DNA of 8,701 nucleotides. It comes from an uncultured Chloroflexota bacterium. Lineage in GTDB: Bacteria; Chloroflexota; Dehalococcoidia; UBA3495. The translations under genes were made by a program, and so were the position numbers. Below the pieces are notes generated by a model. It saw only the letters and a list, made by a program, of their open reading frames with translations. It was not told the origin of the DNA and did not search any database. Location: contig CAJWBT010000081.1 in the NCBI GenBank assembly GCA_913020235.1, positions 1-8,701 on the forward strand. Reading direction: 5' to 3'. This document shows positions 1-5,898 of the stretch, piece by piece; position 1 is the first letter of the stretch, and each line of letters begins with the position of its first letter.

Positions 1-655
1 TGGAGCTGTAGTTGACGATAATGTGCTGCTGGCCCGCCGACACTTCTTGACAGGAGACCTCCACCCGCTGCCCCTGGCCCGTGGCCTCTTGATAACGCAA
101 CGCCAGCAGTGCGCCGTAGGCCGCGAAGGCGGAGGCCAGGTCGTAGGGTACGTCCTGGACCTCGGCCAGGGGCGGCCTATCGGGAAAGCCGCACAGGGAC
201 ATGACGCCCCCCATGGCGGTGCAGACGATGCTGGGGGCCTTGAAGTTCCGGTACGGGCCCGACAGCCCGAAGCCGGTGATGGACACCATGACCAGGCCGG
301 GGTTGTCCTTGCTGAGGGTTTCGTAGTCCAGGCCCCATGCCTCGAGGGTTCCCGGCGCAAAGGTCTCGACAATGGCGTCGGCGTCTCGGGCCAGCAGCCG
401 GAAGGCCTGGCGCCCGTCTTCAGCGCTCAGGTCCAGGGTCACGCTCTTCTTGTTGGTGTTCAAGTTGATGAAAGTGAGACTGGACTCGATGCCGGAGTCG
501 TCACCGGCGAAAGGGCCCACGCGCCGCGACGGGTCGCCCTCCGGCGGCTCGATCTTGATCACCTCGGCGCCCAGGTCGGCCAGCAACCGGCCGCAGAGGT
601 GGCCCTCCCGCTCTGTCAGGTCCAGGACGCGCAGTCCCTCCAACGCTCCAGGCAT
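1..655 (-). CDS. CaiB/BaiF family III CoA-transferase, N-terminal part (cut by left window edge)
   Basis: This is the first 218 codons of a family III acyl-CoA transferase, an enzyme that moves CoA from a donor thioester to a free carboxylate in the cytoplasm. The start is GALEGLRVLDLT, followed by LLADLGAEVIKIEPPEGDPSR near residues 25-44, both typical of the family. The helix after the active site and the ATGQGQ turn (about 191-196) are also present. The family's catalytic Asp (Asp169 in formyl-CoA transferase) most likely corresponds to Asp172 in PYDLAS. The spacing from this Asp to the following Gly is one residue shorter than in the neighbouring paralogue, so assignment of the nucleophile is less certain. 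The ATG at 653-655 is preceded by AAGGAGA with a 5-nt gap, which fixes the start. The gene lies 115 bp downstream of the second CoA-transferase on the same strand and is probably cotranscribed with it. Family members are usually near 400 aa, so about half is missing. The family call is secure; the substrate is unknown. Confidence 0.93.
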   Translation of the reverse strand, partial: MPGALEGLRVLDLTEREGHLCGRLLADLGAEVIKIEPPEGDPSRRVGPFAGDDSGIESSLTFINLNTNKKSVTLDLSAEDGRQAFRLLARDADAIVETFAPGTLEAWGLDYETLSKDNPGLVMVSITGFGLSGPYRNFKAPSIVCTAMGGVMSLCGFPDRPPLAEVQDVPYDLASAFAAYGALLALRYQEATGQGQRVEVSCQEVSAGQQHIIVNYSS

Positions 656-770
656 CCAACTCTCCTTAACAAGCTATCCTGCCTCGCTGAAATCACGCCC
701 GGGGAAAGGTTCTTTAGGAGGGGTCAGCCCGGGAGCCGGGTACTCGCTCAGTCCGCTTCCCCGCCGGCGG

Positions 771-1964
771 CTAAACGACCCCATCTTGCTGGAGCACCGC
801 ATACTCCTCGTCGCCGATGTCCAGGTAGCGGGCCAGCACCTCGCGAGTGTGTTCCCCCAGCCGTGGCGGCGGGCCCTGCAACCTCAGCGGCGTATGTGAC
901 AATCGTAGTGGCATCCGCAGCACACTCACCGGTCCTGCCGTGGGATGCTGGACGGTCTGCTTCATCTGGTTGTGCACCACCTGGGGATGGGCAAATGCCT
1001 CCTTGACGGTGTTGACCGGCTCGGCCAATACCTGTCGAGCGTTGAGGAGGGCCACCCATTCGCCGGTGGTCCTGGTGGCCAGGACCCCTTCCAGAATTCT
1101 CCGCAACCGGTCGCGGTTCTTCACCCGGTCCGCGTTGGTGGCGAACTCGGGCTCCCCCGCCAGGTGCTCCAACCCCAGCGCCCCGCACAGCTTGGGGAAC
1201 TCCCGGTCGGTGGTCGCGCTGATGTTCATGTAACCGTCGCTGGTCTGGTAGGCGCCCGAGGTAGAAAGCGAAGGATGGCTGTCGGGCGCGGTGCGCCCCG
1301 GCACGTTCCCGGTGGCAAAGTAGCTGCACGCCAGGGCGCCCAGTGGCGCCATGGCCGAGTCCAGCAGGTTGGTGCTCACCTGCTGCCCCACGCCCGTCTG
1401 GTCCCTGACGCGCAGCGCCGCCACAATGCCCAACGCCGCGCTGTACCCGGATAGAATGTCGCCGTAGGAGATCGAGGACTTGATGGGAGGGCCGTCGGGC
1501 TTCCCAGTCACGCTCATGGCTCCCCCAAGCCCCATGACCATCAGGTCCAGGGCCCCTTTTTCCCCATAGGGGCCGTCCTCCCCATAGGCGCTGAGCCAGC
1601 AGTACACCAACTTTGGATTGATGACCTTCAGGGAGTCATAGTCCAGGCCCGCCCGGTAGACCCAACCACGGAGAAAATTGTGGACCACCACGTCGGCCTT
1701 GGCTACCAGGCCCCGCATCAGTTCCAGGGCCCGGGGTTGCTTCAAGTTGAGGGTGATACCCAGCTTACCCCGGTTGTTGGCCATGAAATAGACGCTCTCC
1801 CCGGCGACGAAAGGAGGACCGTACTCGCGGGAGATATCCCCTTTGCCCGGTTCCTCGACCTTCACCACTTCGGCCCCCAGGTCGCTGAGCAACATGGTGC
1901 ACCAGGGGCCACTCAACACCCTGGTGAAGTCGAGTACACGGCAGCCGTCCAGAGCCCCAGCCAT
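771..1964 (-). CDS. CaiB/BaiF family III CoA-transferase
   Basis: Complete 397-aa family III CoA-transferase, the normal length for the family. It would exchange CoA between a donor thioester and an organic acid through an aspartyl anhydride/thioester mechanism in the cytoplasm. Visible marks are the N-terminal GALDGCRVLDFT, LLSDLGAEVVKVEEPGKGD (about 26-43), the GxxxxxGPYGEKGALDLM segment (about 128-142), and the catalytic Asp169 in SYGDILSG. That Asp is followed at the family spacing by an alanine/leucine-rich helix and QTGVGQ (189-194). The C-terminal LGEHTREVLARY motif near residue 370 is also typical. The ATG at 1962-1964 was chosen over an in-frame TTG three bases upstream because AAGGAGGG ends 4 nt before the ATG and only 1 nt before the TTG. 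It follows the MaoC-type gene (stop at 2288) after a 323-bp gap and precedes a second CoA-transferase. The adjacent paralogues could act separately or as a two-subunit enzyme, as known for benzylsuccinate and malate CoA-transferases. The substrate is not identifiable. Confidence 0.95.
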   Translation of the reverse strand: MAGALDGCRVLDFTRVLSGPWCTMLLSDLGAEVVKVEEPGKGDISREYGPPFVAGESVYFMANNRGKLGITLNLKQPRALELMRGLVAKADVVVHNFLRGWVYRAGLDYDSLKVINPKLVYCWLSAYGEDGPYGEKGALDLMVMGLGGAMSVTGKPDGPPIKSSISYGDILSGYSAALGIVAALRVRDQTGVGQQVSTNLLDSAMAPLGALACSYFATGNVPGRTAPDSHPSLSTSGAYQTSDGYMNISATTDREFPKLCGALGLEHLAGEPEFATNADRVKNRDRLRRILEGVLATRTTGEWVALLNARQVLAEPVNTVKEAFAHPQVVHNQMKQTVQHPTAGPVSVLRMPLRLSHTPLRLQGPPPRLGEHTREVLARYLDIGDEEYAVLQQDGVV

Positions 1965-2287
1965 CAATCCCTCCTTAACTGGCCGCTCACCTACCGGAAT
2001 GTCGGCGCCCGATTAACGCGCCTATCAAATGCAGCTTTCCCGTCGGCGCCACGCATGGCCTAACACGACAGACATCGCCAAGAAGCTCGGTGAAGCCGGC
2101 GCAGGCCATGGGTGGGGTCTCTTCGAGGCATACGCCGCCCTGGCAATGCGGTCTTGCTGGCTACGGCGGCTTCAGGAATGCCGTCTCCCGGTTGCCGCGG
2201 CGCCCGGCGTCCACGCTCTTGGAGTCCATGTGCCGACCGCAACGTGCCAGGGTCAAGCCAATGGCCTAAGGCCGTGCCGTGAGTCCG
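1965..2287. other. Intergenic gap without a recognised gene
   Basis: This 323-bp stretch lies between the MaoC-type gene stop and the CoA-transferase start, both on the minus strand. Apart from the ribosome binding site at its left end I see no convincing gene. Short open frames on both strands are rich in Arg/Cys/Trp and show no family motif. There is a 9-nt direct repeat, GTCGGCGCC, at 2001-2009 and 2042-2050, and a short GGCCTAAGGCC palindrome at 2263-2273. Neither is strong enough to call a site. A promoter for the two CoA-transferases could lie here, but I see no clear -35/-10 pair. Confidence 0.5.
1969..1976 (-). promoter_or_regulatory. Ribosome binding site deciding the CoA-transferase start
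   Basis: AAGGAGGG on the minus strand, 4 nt before the ATG at 1964. It leaves only 1 nt before the alternative TTG at 1967, so the ATG is the better start. Confidence 0.8.
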
Positions 2288-3403
2288 TCACTCCCGGGAA
2301 GGCAACACCACTGTAGCGGCCCCCCGGATCGTTCTCTCTTCGCGCTGGTCATATCCCCAGAGTTCCAGCTCCACCAGGGCCTGGCCGCCTTCCTTCCTCT
2401 TCCCGGTGACGATGCCCTTCAGCCAGGTGGTATCGCCGTTGAGGTTGAAGCGGCGCACCTCCCCCCAGAAATCCTGAATGAATCCGTCGTCGCCCATCCA
2501 GTTGGTGACCACCTGACATAGCCAGGATACGCGTTGGGGGCCAAAGTCGTACGCCCCGGGCACTCCCACGCGGCGAGCGAAGTCGGGGTCCCAGTGCACC
2601 CGCTCCGGCACGTCCGGAATGCCGGCCTCATTGACGACGAAGGCGTAGGGATGCTTCTTGTAGTAGTCGATTGCTATTTTGTGGGCGTAGGCGAAGGGAC
2701 GGAAGCCCCAGCCGATCTTGAAGGCGATATTGTCGGTAACCCGCAGGGGGCCCTTCACCACGTGGGGCAGTTCCTGGCCCTCTTCCACTTCCTCCCAATA
2801 ACGGGGCTTGGCGCCCCTTATCTCCTCTTTGTCGTAGTCGGCGAAGATTCGGTCGATCTCCCCTTGCGTGTAGCTGGCCGACTCCAGGTAGGAGTACTTT
2901 CCCTTGGATACCGCTGCGTCCCGCTCGGTCCGCATGAGCCACTCCGTCGCCTGACCGACAGCCTGTCCCTCCGGGGTGGTAAAGTCGAAGGTAAATTCCT
3001 GTAGGATGGCACGGCCGGCGAACCTGGTCTCTTTGGGGGTGAGGCCGCTGGGCGTGACCTGGCCCCGGATGCCCGTCCCGTCACGGAGGGGGCCCGCCAT
3101 TATGAAGGATGCGCCGGACCACATCGCATGGACGCCGGCCAGCCCTTGCGGCGCCCCCCGGCCGAAACAGGTGAAGAGGAAAGTAGGTGGGGCTACCACA
3201 CTTCCCCAGCGGGTTCCCTTCCCGTAGTCCTCGTCGCTGAACAAGGGGTTCGTATCCCCAATGCCGTAGGCAAAGTGGGCAATGGTGTCGATGCTGGCGT
3301 TGCGATTGAAGGGCTCCTTGACTTGCAGGGGCTTGCCCTCGAACTGGCGCAGGCGGGCCAGTTCCTCCTCGGTAATCTTGGGAAACTCCGATTGTCCGGC
3401 CAC
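2288..3403 (-). CDS. MaoC-like/FAS1-type dehydratase, two hotdog domains
   Basis: A 371-aa protein of the MaoC dehydratase superfamily, expected to hydrate or dehydrate a CoA thioester. The N-terminal hotdog (about residues 25-160) carries the FAS1-like dehydratase signature: YGIGDTNPLFSD (46-57) followed by WGSVVAPPTFL (66-76). The canonical R-hydratase motif is D-x-N-P-x-H; Asp50, Asn52 and Pro53 are present but Phe55 replaces the His. The second hotdog (about 205-370) has PERVHWDPDFA (266-276) and VPGAYDFGPQR (281-291), then NWMGDDGF (301-308). Its His270 is a candidate active-site residue, but that is inference. The start is GTG at 3401-3403, supported by GGAGG 7 nt upstream; no better ATG exists nearby. 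The gene precedes two CoA-transferases on the same strand. On its upstream side the catabolic series is interrupted by the protease/HEPN-like segment. The C-terminal end, ATVVLPSRE, resembles TVVLPSR at residues 137-143 of the other MaoC-type protein. Superfamily is confident, substrate unknown. Confidence 0.9.
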   Translation of the reverse strand: MAGQSEFPKITEEELARLRQFEGKPLQVKEPFNRNASIDTIAHFAYGIGDTNPLFSDEDYGKGTRWGSVVAPPTFLFTCFGRGAPQGLAGVHAMWSGASFIMAGPLRDGTGIRGQVTPSGLTPKETRFAGRAILQEFTFDFTTPEGQAVGQATEWLMRTERDAAVSKGKYSYLESASYTQGEIDRIFADYDKEEIRGAKPRYWEEVEEGQELPHVVKGPLRVTDNIAFKIGWGFRPFAYAHKIAIDYYKKHPYAFVVNEAGIPDVPERVHWDPDFARRVGVPGAYDFGPQRVSWLCQVVTNWMGDDGFIQDFWGEVRRFNLNGDTTWLKGIVTGKRKEGGQALVELELWGYDQREERTIRGAATVVLPSRE

Positions 3404-3679
3404 GTAGGCACCTCCGCTGGGTATGGGTCCGCCTCACCACGCTGCCCTCCAGCACTGGGCCTCGGGCGCCACTGTTGGGCGCCGCCGGGCAGCCAGCCCC
3501 ATTGTAGGTCCATGTCCCAGCGGGGTCAACACGTGCGTACCAGGGGGCCAAAACGCACCTGCGCGGTGGATGCCCCTCCCACCGGCCACGACTCCATTCC
3601 CGGCTGGCGGGCCGGCGCTCAACCTGAGGATCGCGTGGCGTAGGCCTACGCCACCATAGGCGTGGAGCCGACAGTCTCG
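3404..3679. other. GC-rich spacer upstream of the MaoC-type gene
   Basis: I see no recognisable gene here. Open frames on both strands are Pro/Arg/Gly-rich and look like by-products of high GC. The stretch contains the GGAGG ribosome binding site of the GTG-started gene (3411-3415) and a perfect 20-bp palindrome listed separately. It probably holds the promoter of the minus-strand MaoC-type gene, but I could not pick a clear -35/-10 pair. Confidence 0.5.
3635..3654. repeat. Perfect 20-bp palindrome (operator-like dyad)
   Basis: GTGGCGTAGGCCTACGCCAC equals its own reverse complement over all 20 bases and stops at mismatching flanks. It sits 232 bp upstream of the minus-strand MaoC-type start and 221 bp upstream of the plus-strand zinc-ribbon gene, at the edge of the composition change. 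There is no T-tract on either side, so a simple terminator is unlikely. An operator for a dimeric regulator, a dispersed palindromic repeat unit, or a recombination site would all fit. Confidence 0.6.
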
Positions 3680-3814
3680 ATGGAAGAGGTGACGAGCGTT
3701 TACCACGCGAAGAACAAGTATGCCCATCCCGACGGCACTCAGGACACAGAGGAGCGGCCGAAGCGCCCGAACCTGGCTTACGAAGCGGTCCAGAAGGCGC
3801 GGCAGGGGAGGTGA
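3680..3814 (+). CDS. Possible 44-codon small ORF or gene remnant containing repeat copy 1
   Basis: An ATG at 3680-3682 opens a 44-codon frame ending at TGA 3812-3814. The peptide is charged and hydrophilic and ends KARQGR. I recognise no family. The main support for coding is that residues 24-40 (EERPKRPNLAYEAVQKA) match a peptide in the small frame after the zinc-ribbon gene at 12 of 17 positions, with several of the DNA differences at silent third bases. There is no good ribosome binding site (only TGGAG about 11 nt upstream), and the frame is open for 13 codons before the ATG. It may therefore be the decayed C-terminus of a longer gene rather than a true small gene. Confidence 0.25.
   Translation: MEEVTSVYHAKNKYAHPDGTQDTEERPKRPNLAYEAVQKARQGR
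3749..3802 (+). repeat. Imperfect 54-bp direct repeat, copy 1
   Basis: Aligned without gaps to 4918-4971, 42 of 54 bases match. The best part is the run around GAAGCGGTCCAGAAGGC. The two copies bracket the zinc-ribbon/HEPN-like gene at 3875-4885, ending 72 bp before its start and beginning 32 bp after its stop. Differences fall partly on third codon positions, so this is more likely two diverged copies of a coding segment than a recent target-site duplication. Confidence 0.65.
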
Positions 3815-3840
3815 CGCGAAATGGGAAATCCCGGTACAAT
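3811..3840 (+). promoter_or_regulatory. Putative sigma-70 type promoter of the zinc-ribbon gene
   Basis: GTGACG (3811-3816, 4/6 match to TTGACA) and TACAAT (3835-3840, 5/6 match to TATAAT) are separated by 18 bp. They are followed by an AT-rich stretch, TATAAAATAA, in an otherwise GC-rich setting. The -10 element ends 34 bp before the ATG at 3875. The spacing fits a standard housekeeping promoter, but this is pattern matching only. Confidence 0.45.
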
Positions 3841-3874
3841 ATAAAATAACCCCAAAACCCTCCCAAGAGGTCGA

Positions 3875-4885
3875 ATGTTTGACGACGTAATTCGTGAAAT
3901 TCGCCGATTGGAGCGCGGTGTCCAAATTTCCATCGAGTTTGACATCGACGGCGATGGCTTTATCGATCGTGTCTGTCCCAGTTCCCAGTGCAATGTCGAT
4001 TTCAAGATTCTGTTGGATGACTGGAGCGACAAGGTTCGGGACGAGGTCGTCTATTGCCCAATCTGTCGATTCGAGGCTGAATCCAGCGAATGGTACACAC
4101 CCGAGCAACAGGAGTACATCGAACGGGCCGCCTACCGATACTTTCAACAGCGGCTTGACAAAGCGTTTAGCCAAAGTACGCGCCGATTCAATCGATCGCA
4201 ACCATCCAGCGCCTTCATTAAGGTGTCAATGTCCTACCGTCCCAGCCCGCTGCCCATTTTGATTCCGGCTGAAGCATCGGAAATCATGTGTCAACAATCA
4301 ACATGCGAAGAGTGCGGCTGCCGATATTCATCCATTGGGGCCGCTTTCTTTTGTCCGGCTTGCGGCCATAATAGCGCCGCCTCAACATTTGACGCTGCCG
4401 TTGAAACGGTTCGGAAGACACTAGATTCATTGTCAACGATCCGTCAGGCATTAGCCGAGGCCACCGATAATGATACTGCTGAGGACTCGGTGCGTCAGAT
4501 CTGCGAAAATGGACATGTTAAACTCGTAGCGGCGTTTCAACGGCTTGCCGAGGCATCGTTTGACGGGCTGCCCAATAGGTCGCAGTTTAGTCCGCGCCGG
4601 AATGTGTTTCAGAACTTACCCGAATCAAGCGATCTCTGGCGATCTGCGGTCGGCGATGGATACGATGACATGATCTCTGCCCCTGAATTCTCCAAACTTG
4701 AGCGCTTCTTCCAGCAGCGTCACCTGCTCGCACATAGGGAAGGGATGGTTGATCAAGCGTACATCGATAGGTCAGGTGATCACCGTTACGCTGTCGGCCA
4801 GCGCCTAATTGTGCGCGGCAATACTGTCCGAGATTTGGCCGATTTGGTGTCGAAAATAGCGGATGAGTTACGCAAGCGCACGTGA
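3875..4885 (+). CDS. Zinc-ribbon protein with C-terminal HEPN-like R-x4-H motif
   Basis: A 336-aa protein I cannot assign to a named family. It has two cysteine clusters arranged like zinc ribbons: Cys34/Cys39 with Cys61/Cys64 (CPSSQC ... CPIC), and Cys144/Cys147 with Cys160/Cys163 (CEEC ... CPAC, with an extra Cys149). A mainly helical region follows. Near the C-terminus, FFQQRHLLAHREGMVDQAYI (278-297) contains Arg282 and His287 in an R-x4-H arrangement. This is the motif of HEPN ribonuclease domains and the look of HEPN-like helices in toxin and defence proteins. No signal peptide or membrane helix is seen, so it is probably cytoplasmic. AAGAGG lies 4 nt before the ATG and a plausible promoter lies upstream. 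Base composition is much less GC-rich than the catabolic genes (27/60 at 4381-4440), suggesting acquisition. It is convergent with the serine protease gene. That it is expressed as a real protein is likely; RNase activity is inference from one motif. Confidence 0.8.
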   Translation: MFDDVIREIRRLERGVQISIEFDIDGDGFIDRVCPSSQCNVDFKILLDDWSDKVRDEVVYCPICRFEAESSEWYTPEQQEYIERAAYRYFQQRLDKAFSQSTRRFNRSQPSSAFIKVSMSYRPSPLPILIPAEASEIMCQQSTCEECGCRYSSIGAAFFCPACGHNSAASTFDAAVETVRKTLDSLSTIRQALAEATDNDTAEDSVRQICENGHVKLVAAFQRLAEASFDGLPNRSQFSPRRNVFQNLPESSDLWRSAVGDGYDDMISAPEFSKLERFFQQRHLLAHREGMVDQAYIDRSGDHRYAVGQRLIVRGNTVRDLADLVSKIADELRKRT

Positions 4886-5070
4886 TGGCTCGTTCAATTC
4901 ACCGGCGGAAAGTCAGGGAAGACCGGACGAAACGCCAGAACCTAGCCGACGAAGCGATCCAGAAGGCCCTTACTTTGAACTATCGCTTTTTCGCTTTACT
5001 ATCCTTTACAAGCCATTCAGCCGGAAATTGGGCACTTGGAACTGCTAACCCAAGGCCAGTAGGAACATAG
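4885..5070 (+). CDS. Possible small ORF coupled to the zinc-ribbon gene (doubtful 3' part)
   Basis: The TGA of the zinc-ribbon gene (4883-4885) overlaps this ATG (4885-4887) by one base, a TGATG arrangement typical of translational coupling. The 61-codon frame begins with a basic peptide (MARSIHRRKVRED...) whose residues 12-28 match the small frame at 3680-3814 at 12 of 17 positions. Beyond about 4971 the similarity ends. From 4980 the frame runs antisense to the 3' end of the protease gene, so that portion may not be meaningful. It could be a genuine small partner gene, or a remnant left beside an insertion. I recognise no family. Confidence 0.25.
   Translation: MARSIHRRKVREDRTKRQNLADEAIQKALTLNYRFFALLSFTSHSAGNWALGTANPRPVGT
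4918..4971 (+). repeat. Imperfect 54-bp direct repeat, copy 2
   Basis: This is the partner of 3749-3802, with 42 of 54 bases identical and no gaps. It lies between the convergent 3' ends of the zinc-ribbon gene and the protease gene, just before the protease stop codon on the other strand. Confidence 0.65.
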
Positions 5071-5855
5071 ACACCGCTATCTTCTATCTCCGCTTTTTCC
5101 CCGCGCTGCTTTGGCATATGGATTGGAACATATTCCAAGCGGGTGGCATACACGAGTCCAATAACATCACCGTTTTTCAGAAATAATGGTGACCCACTGC
5201 TACCAGGGTTTATCATCATGTCCAAGACAAAGGATGTTGGCTTATCGCTGCTTGAGAAAGGCAATACCCCTGCAATAGCGCCCACTTGCAGCAATGGAGT
5301 TATCTGTACTTGCGATAACGATTCGTAATATTCAGGGATGTATAACCCTTGCGGAAATCCCATCACACCCACCGGTGTGCCCTCTGACACGTTTCTGGAA
5401 TCCACTATCCCTACAGGTCGTAAGGGTAATCCTTGCGGCGGAACTTGCCCTACATCTATTTTGCAGAGACCTATGTCAGGGTTTTCAGGGATAAGCACTT
5501 GTGTCGGTTCAAGGTTTCGGAGCTTGGGTGGTGATTTCTCTGAATGTTCTTCGAATCCTTCCGCTGAAACTGGCAGGAAAGCAATTTCAGCTATGTTTGT
5601 GATTCCTATGCCAGCAATTGAGTTGAACTCAGCTGTTGGAGGATGTTGCAAGAATAAGAATATGGCGGCGTCTGGCCGTATCATCTGCCTCTTGGTATCC
5701 AATAGCGGCTCGACCACATGGCGATTAGTTATTACCCAACCATCGGGATGAACAATAGAGCCAGAACCCAGAATTTGAAATTCCGGGTCGTTCCTCAGCC
5801 CGATTCCCACTATGGACCGTCTTAGGCTTTTGAATGCTTCGCGAAAGTCTGCCAA
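4980..5855 (-). CDS. Trypsin-like (HtrA/S1-type) serine protease, probably cytoplasmic
   Basis: A 291-aa chymotrypsin-fold serine peptidase. The catalytic triad is readable: His46 in WVITNRHVV (40-48), Asp127 in ENPDIGLCKID (124-134), and Ser220 in NPGSSGSPLF (216-225), where GSSGSP replaces the usual GDSGGP/GNSGGP. GSGSIVHPDG (30-39) is the strand that precedes the His motif in this fold. No PDZ domain follows, and there is no signal peptide or membrane helix, unlike most HtrA proteins. The start is uncertain: I prefer TTG at 5853-5855 because GGAGAGG lies 5 nt upstream and the protein-like sequence begins there. The frame stays open further upstream to GTG at 5996, but that part is antisense-like to the AAA+ remnant reading frame and is Arg-rich. 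The gene is AT-richer than its surroundings (25/60 G+C at 5581-5640) and convergent with the zinc-ribbon gene. Its substrate is unknown. Fold and activity are confident; a defence or stress role is only inference. Confidence 0.88.
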   Translation of the reverse strand: MADFREAFKSLRRSIVGIGLRNDPEFQILGSGSIVHPDGWVITNRHVVEPLLDTKRQMIRPDAAIFLFLQHPPTAEFNSIAGIGITNIAEIAFLPVSAEGFEEHSEKSPPKLRNLEPTQVLIPENPDIGLCKIDVGQVPPQGLPLRPVGIVDSRNVSEGTPVGVMGFPQGLYIPEYYESLSQVQITPLLQVGAIAGVLPFSSSDKPTSFVLDMMINPGSSGSPLFLKNGDVIGLVYATRLEYVPIHMPKQRGEKAEIEDSGVYVPTGLGLAVPSAQFPAEWLVKDSKAKKR

Positions 5856-5860
5856 ATTGT

Positions 5861-5867
5861 CCTCTCC
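5861..5867 (-). promoter_or_regulatory. Ribosome binding site supporting a TTG start for the protease
   Basis: GGAGAGG on the minus strand, 5 nt before the in-frame TTG at 5853-5855. The nearby ATG (5868-5870) is in another frame that stops after 15 codons, so it cannot start the protease. Confidence 0.5.
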
Positions 5868-5898
5868 ATAAAACGGAGGTTCCCCCTGTTGCAGCCCT

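Noticed and set aside
23..1006. 327-codon open frame on the plus strand
   Set aside because: It is antisense to two CoA-transferase genes and the gap between them. It has no motifs and no ribosome binding site.
2263..2273. GGCCTAAGGCC as a hairpin
   Set aside because: The loop would be a single base, so it cannot fold as a hairpin, and as a short palindrome it is expected by chance in GC-rich DNA.
3081..4201. Long minus-strand frames across 3081-3866 and 3434-4201
   Set aside because: They lie opposite or out of frame with better-supported genes, lack ribosome binding sites, and their peptides show no family features.
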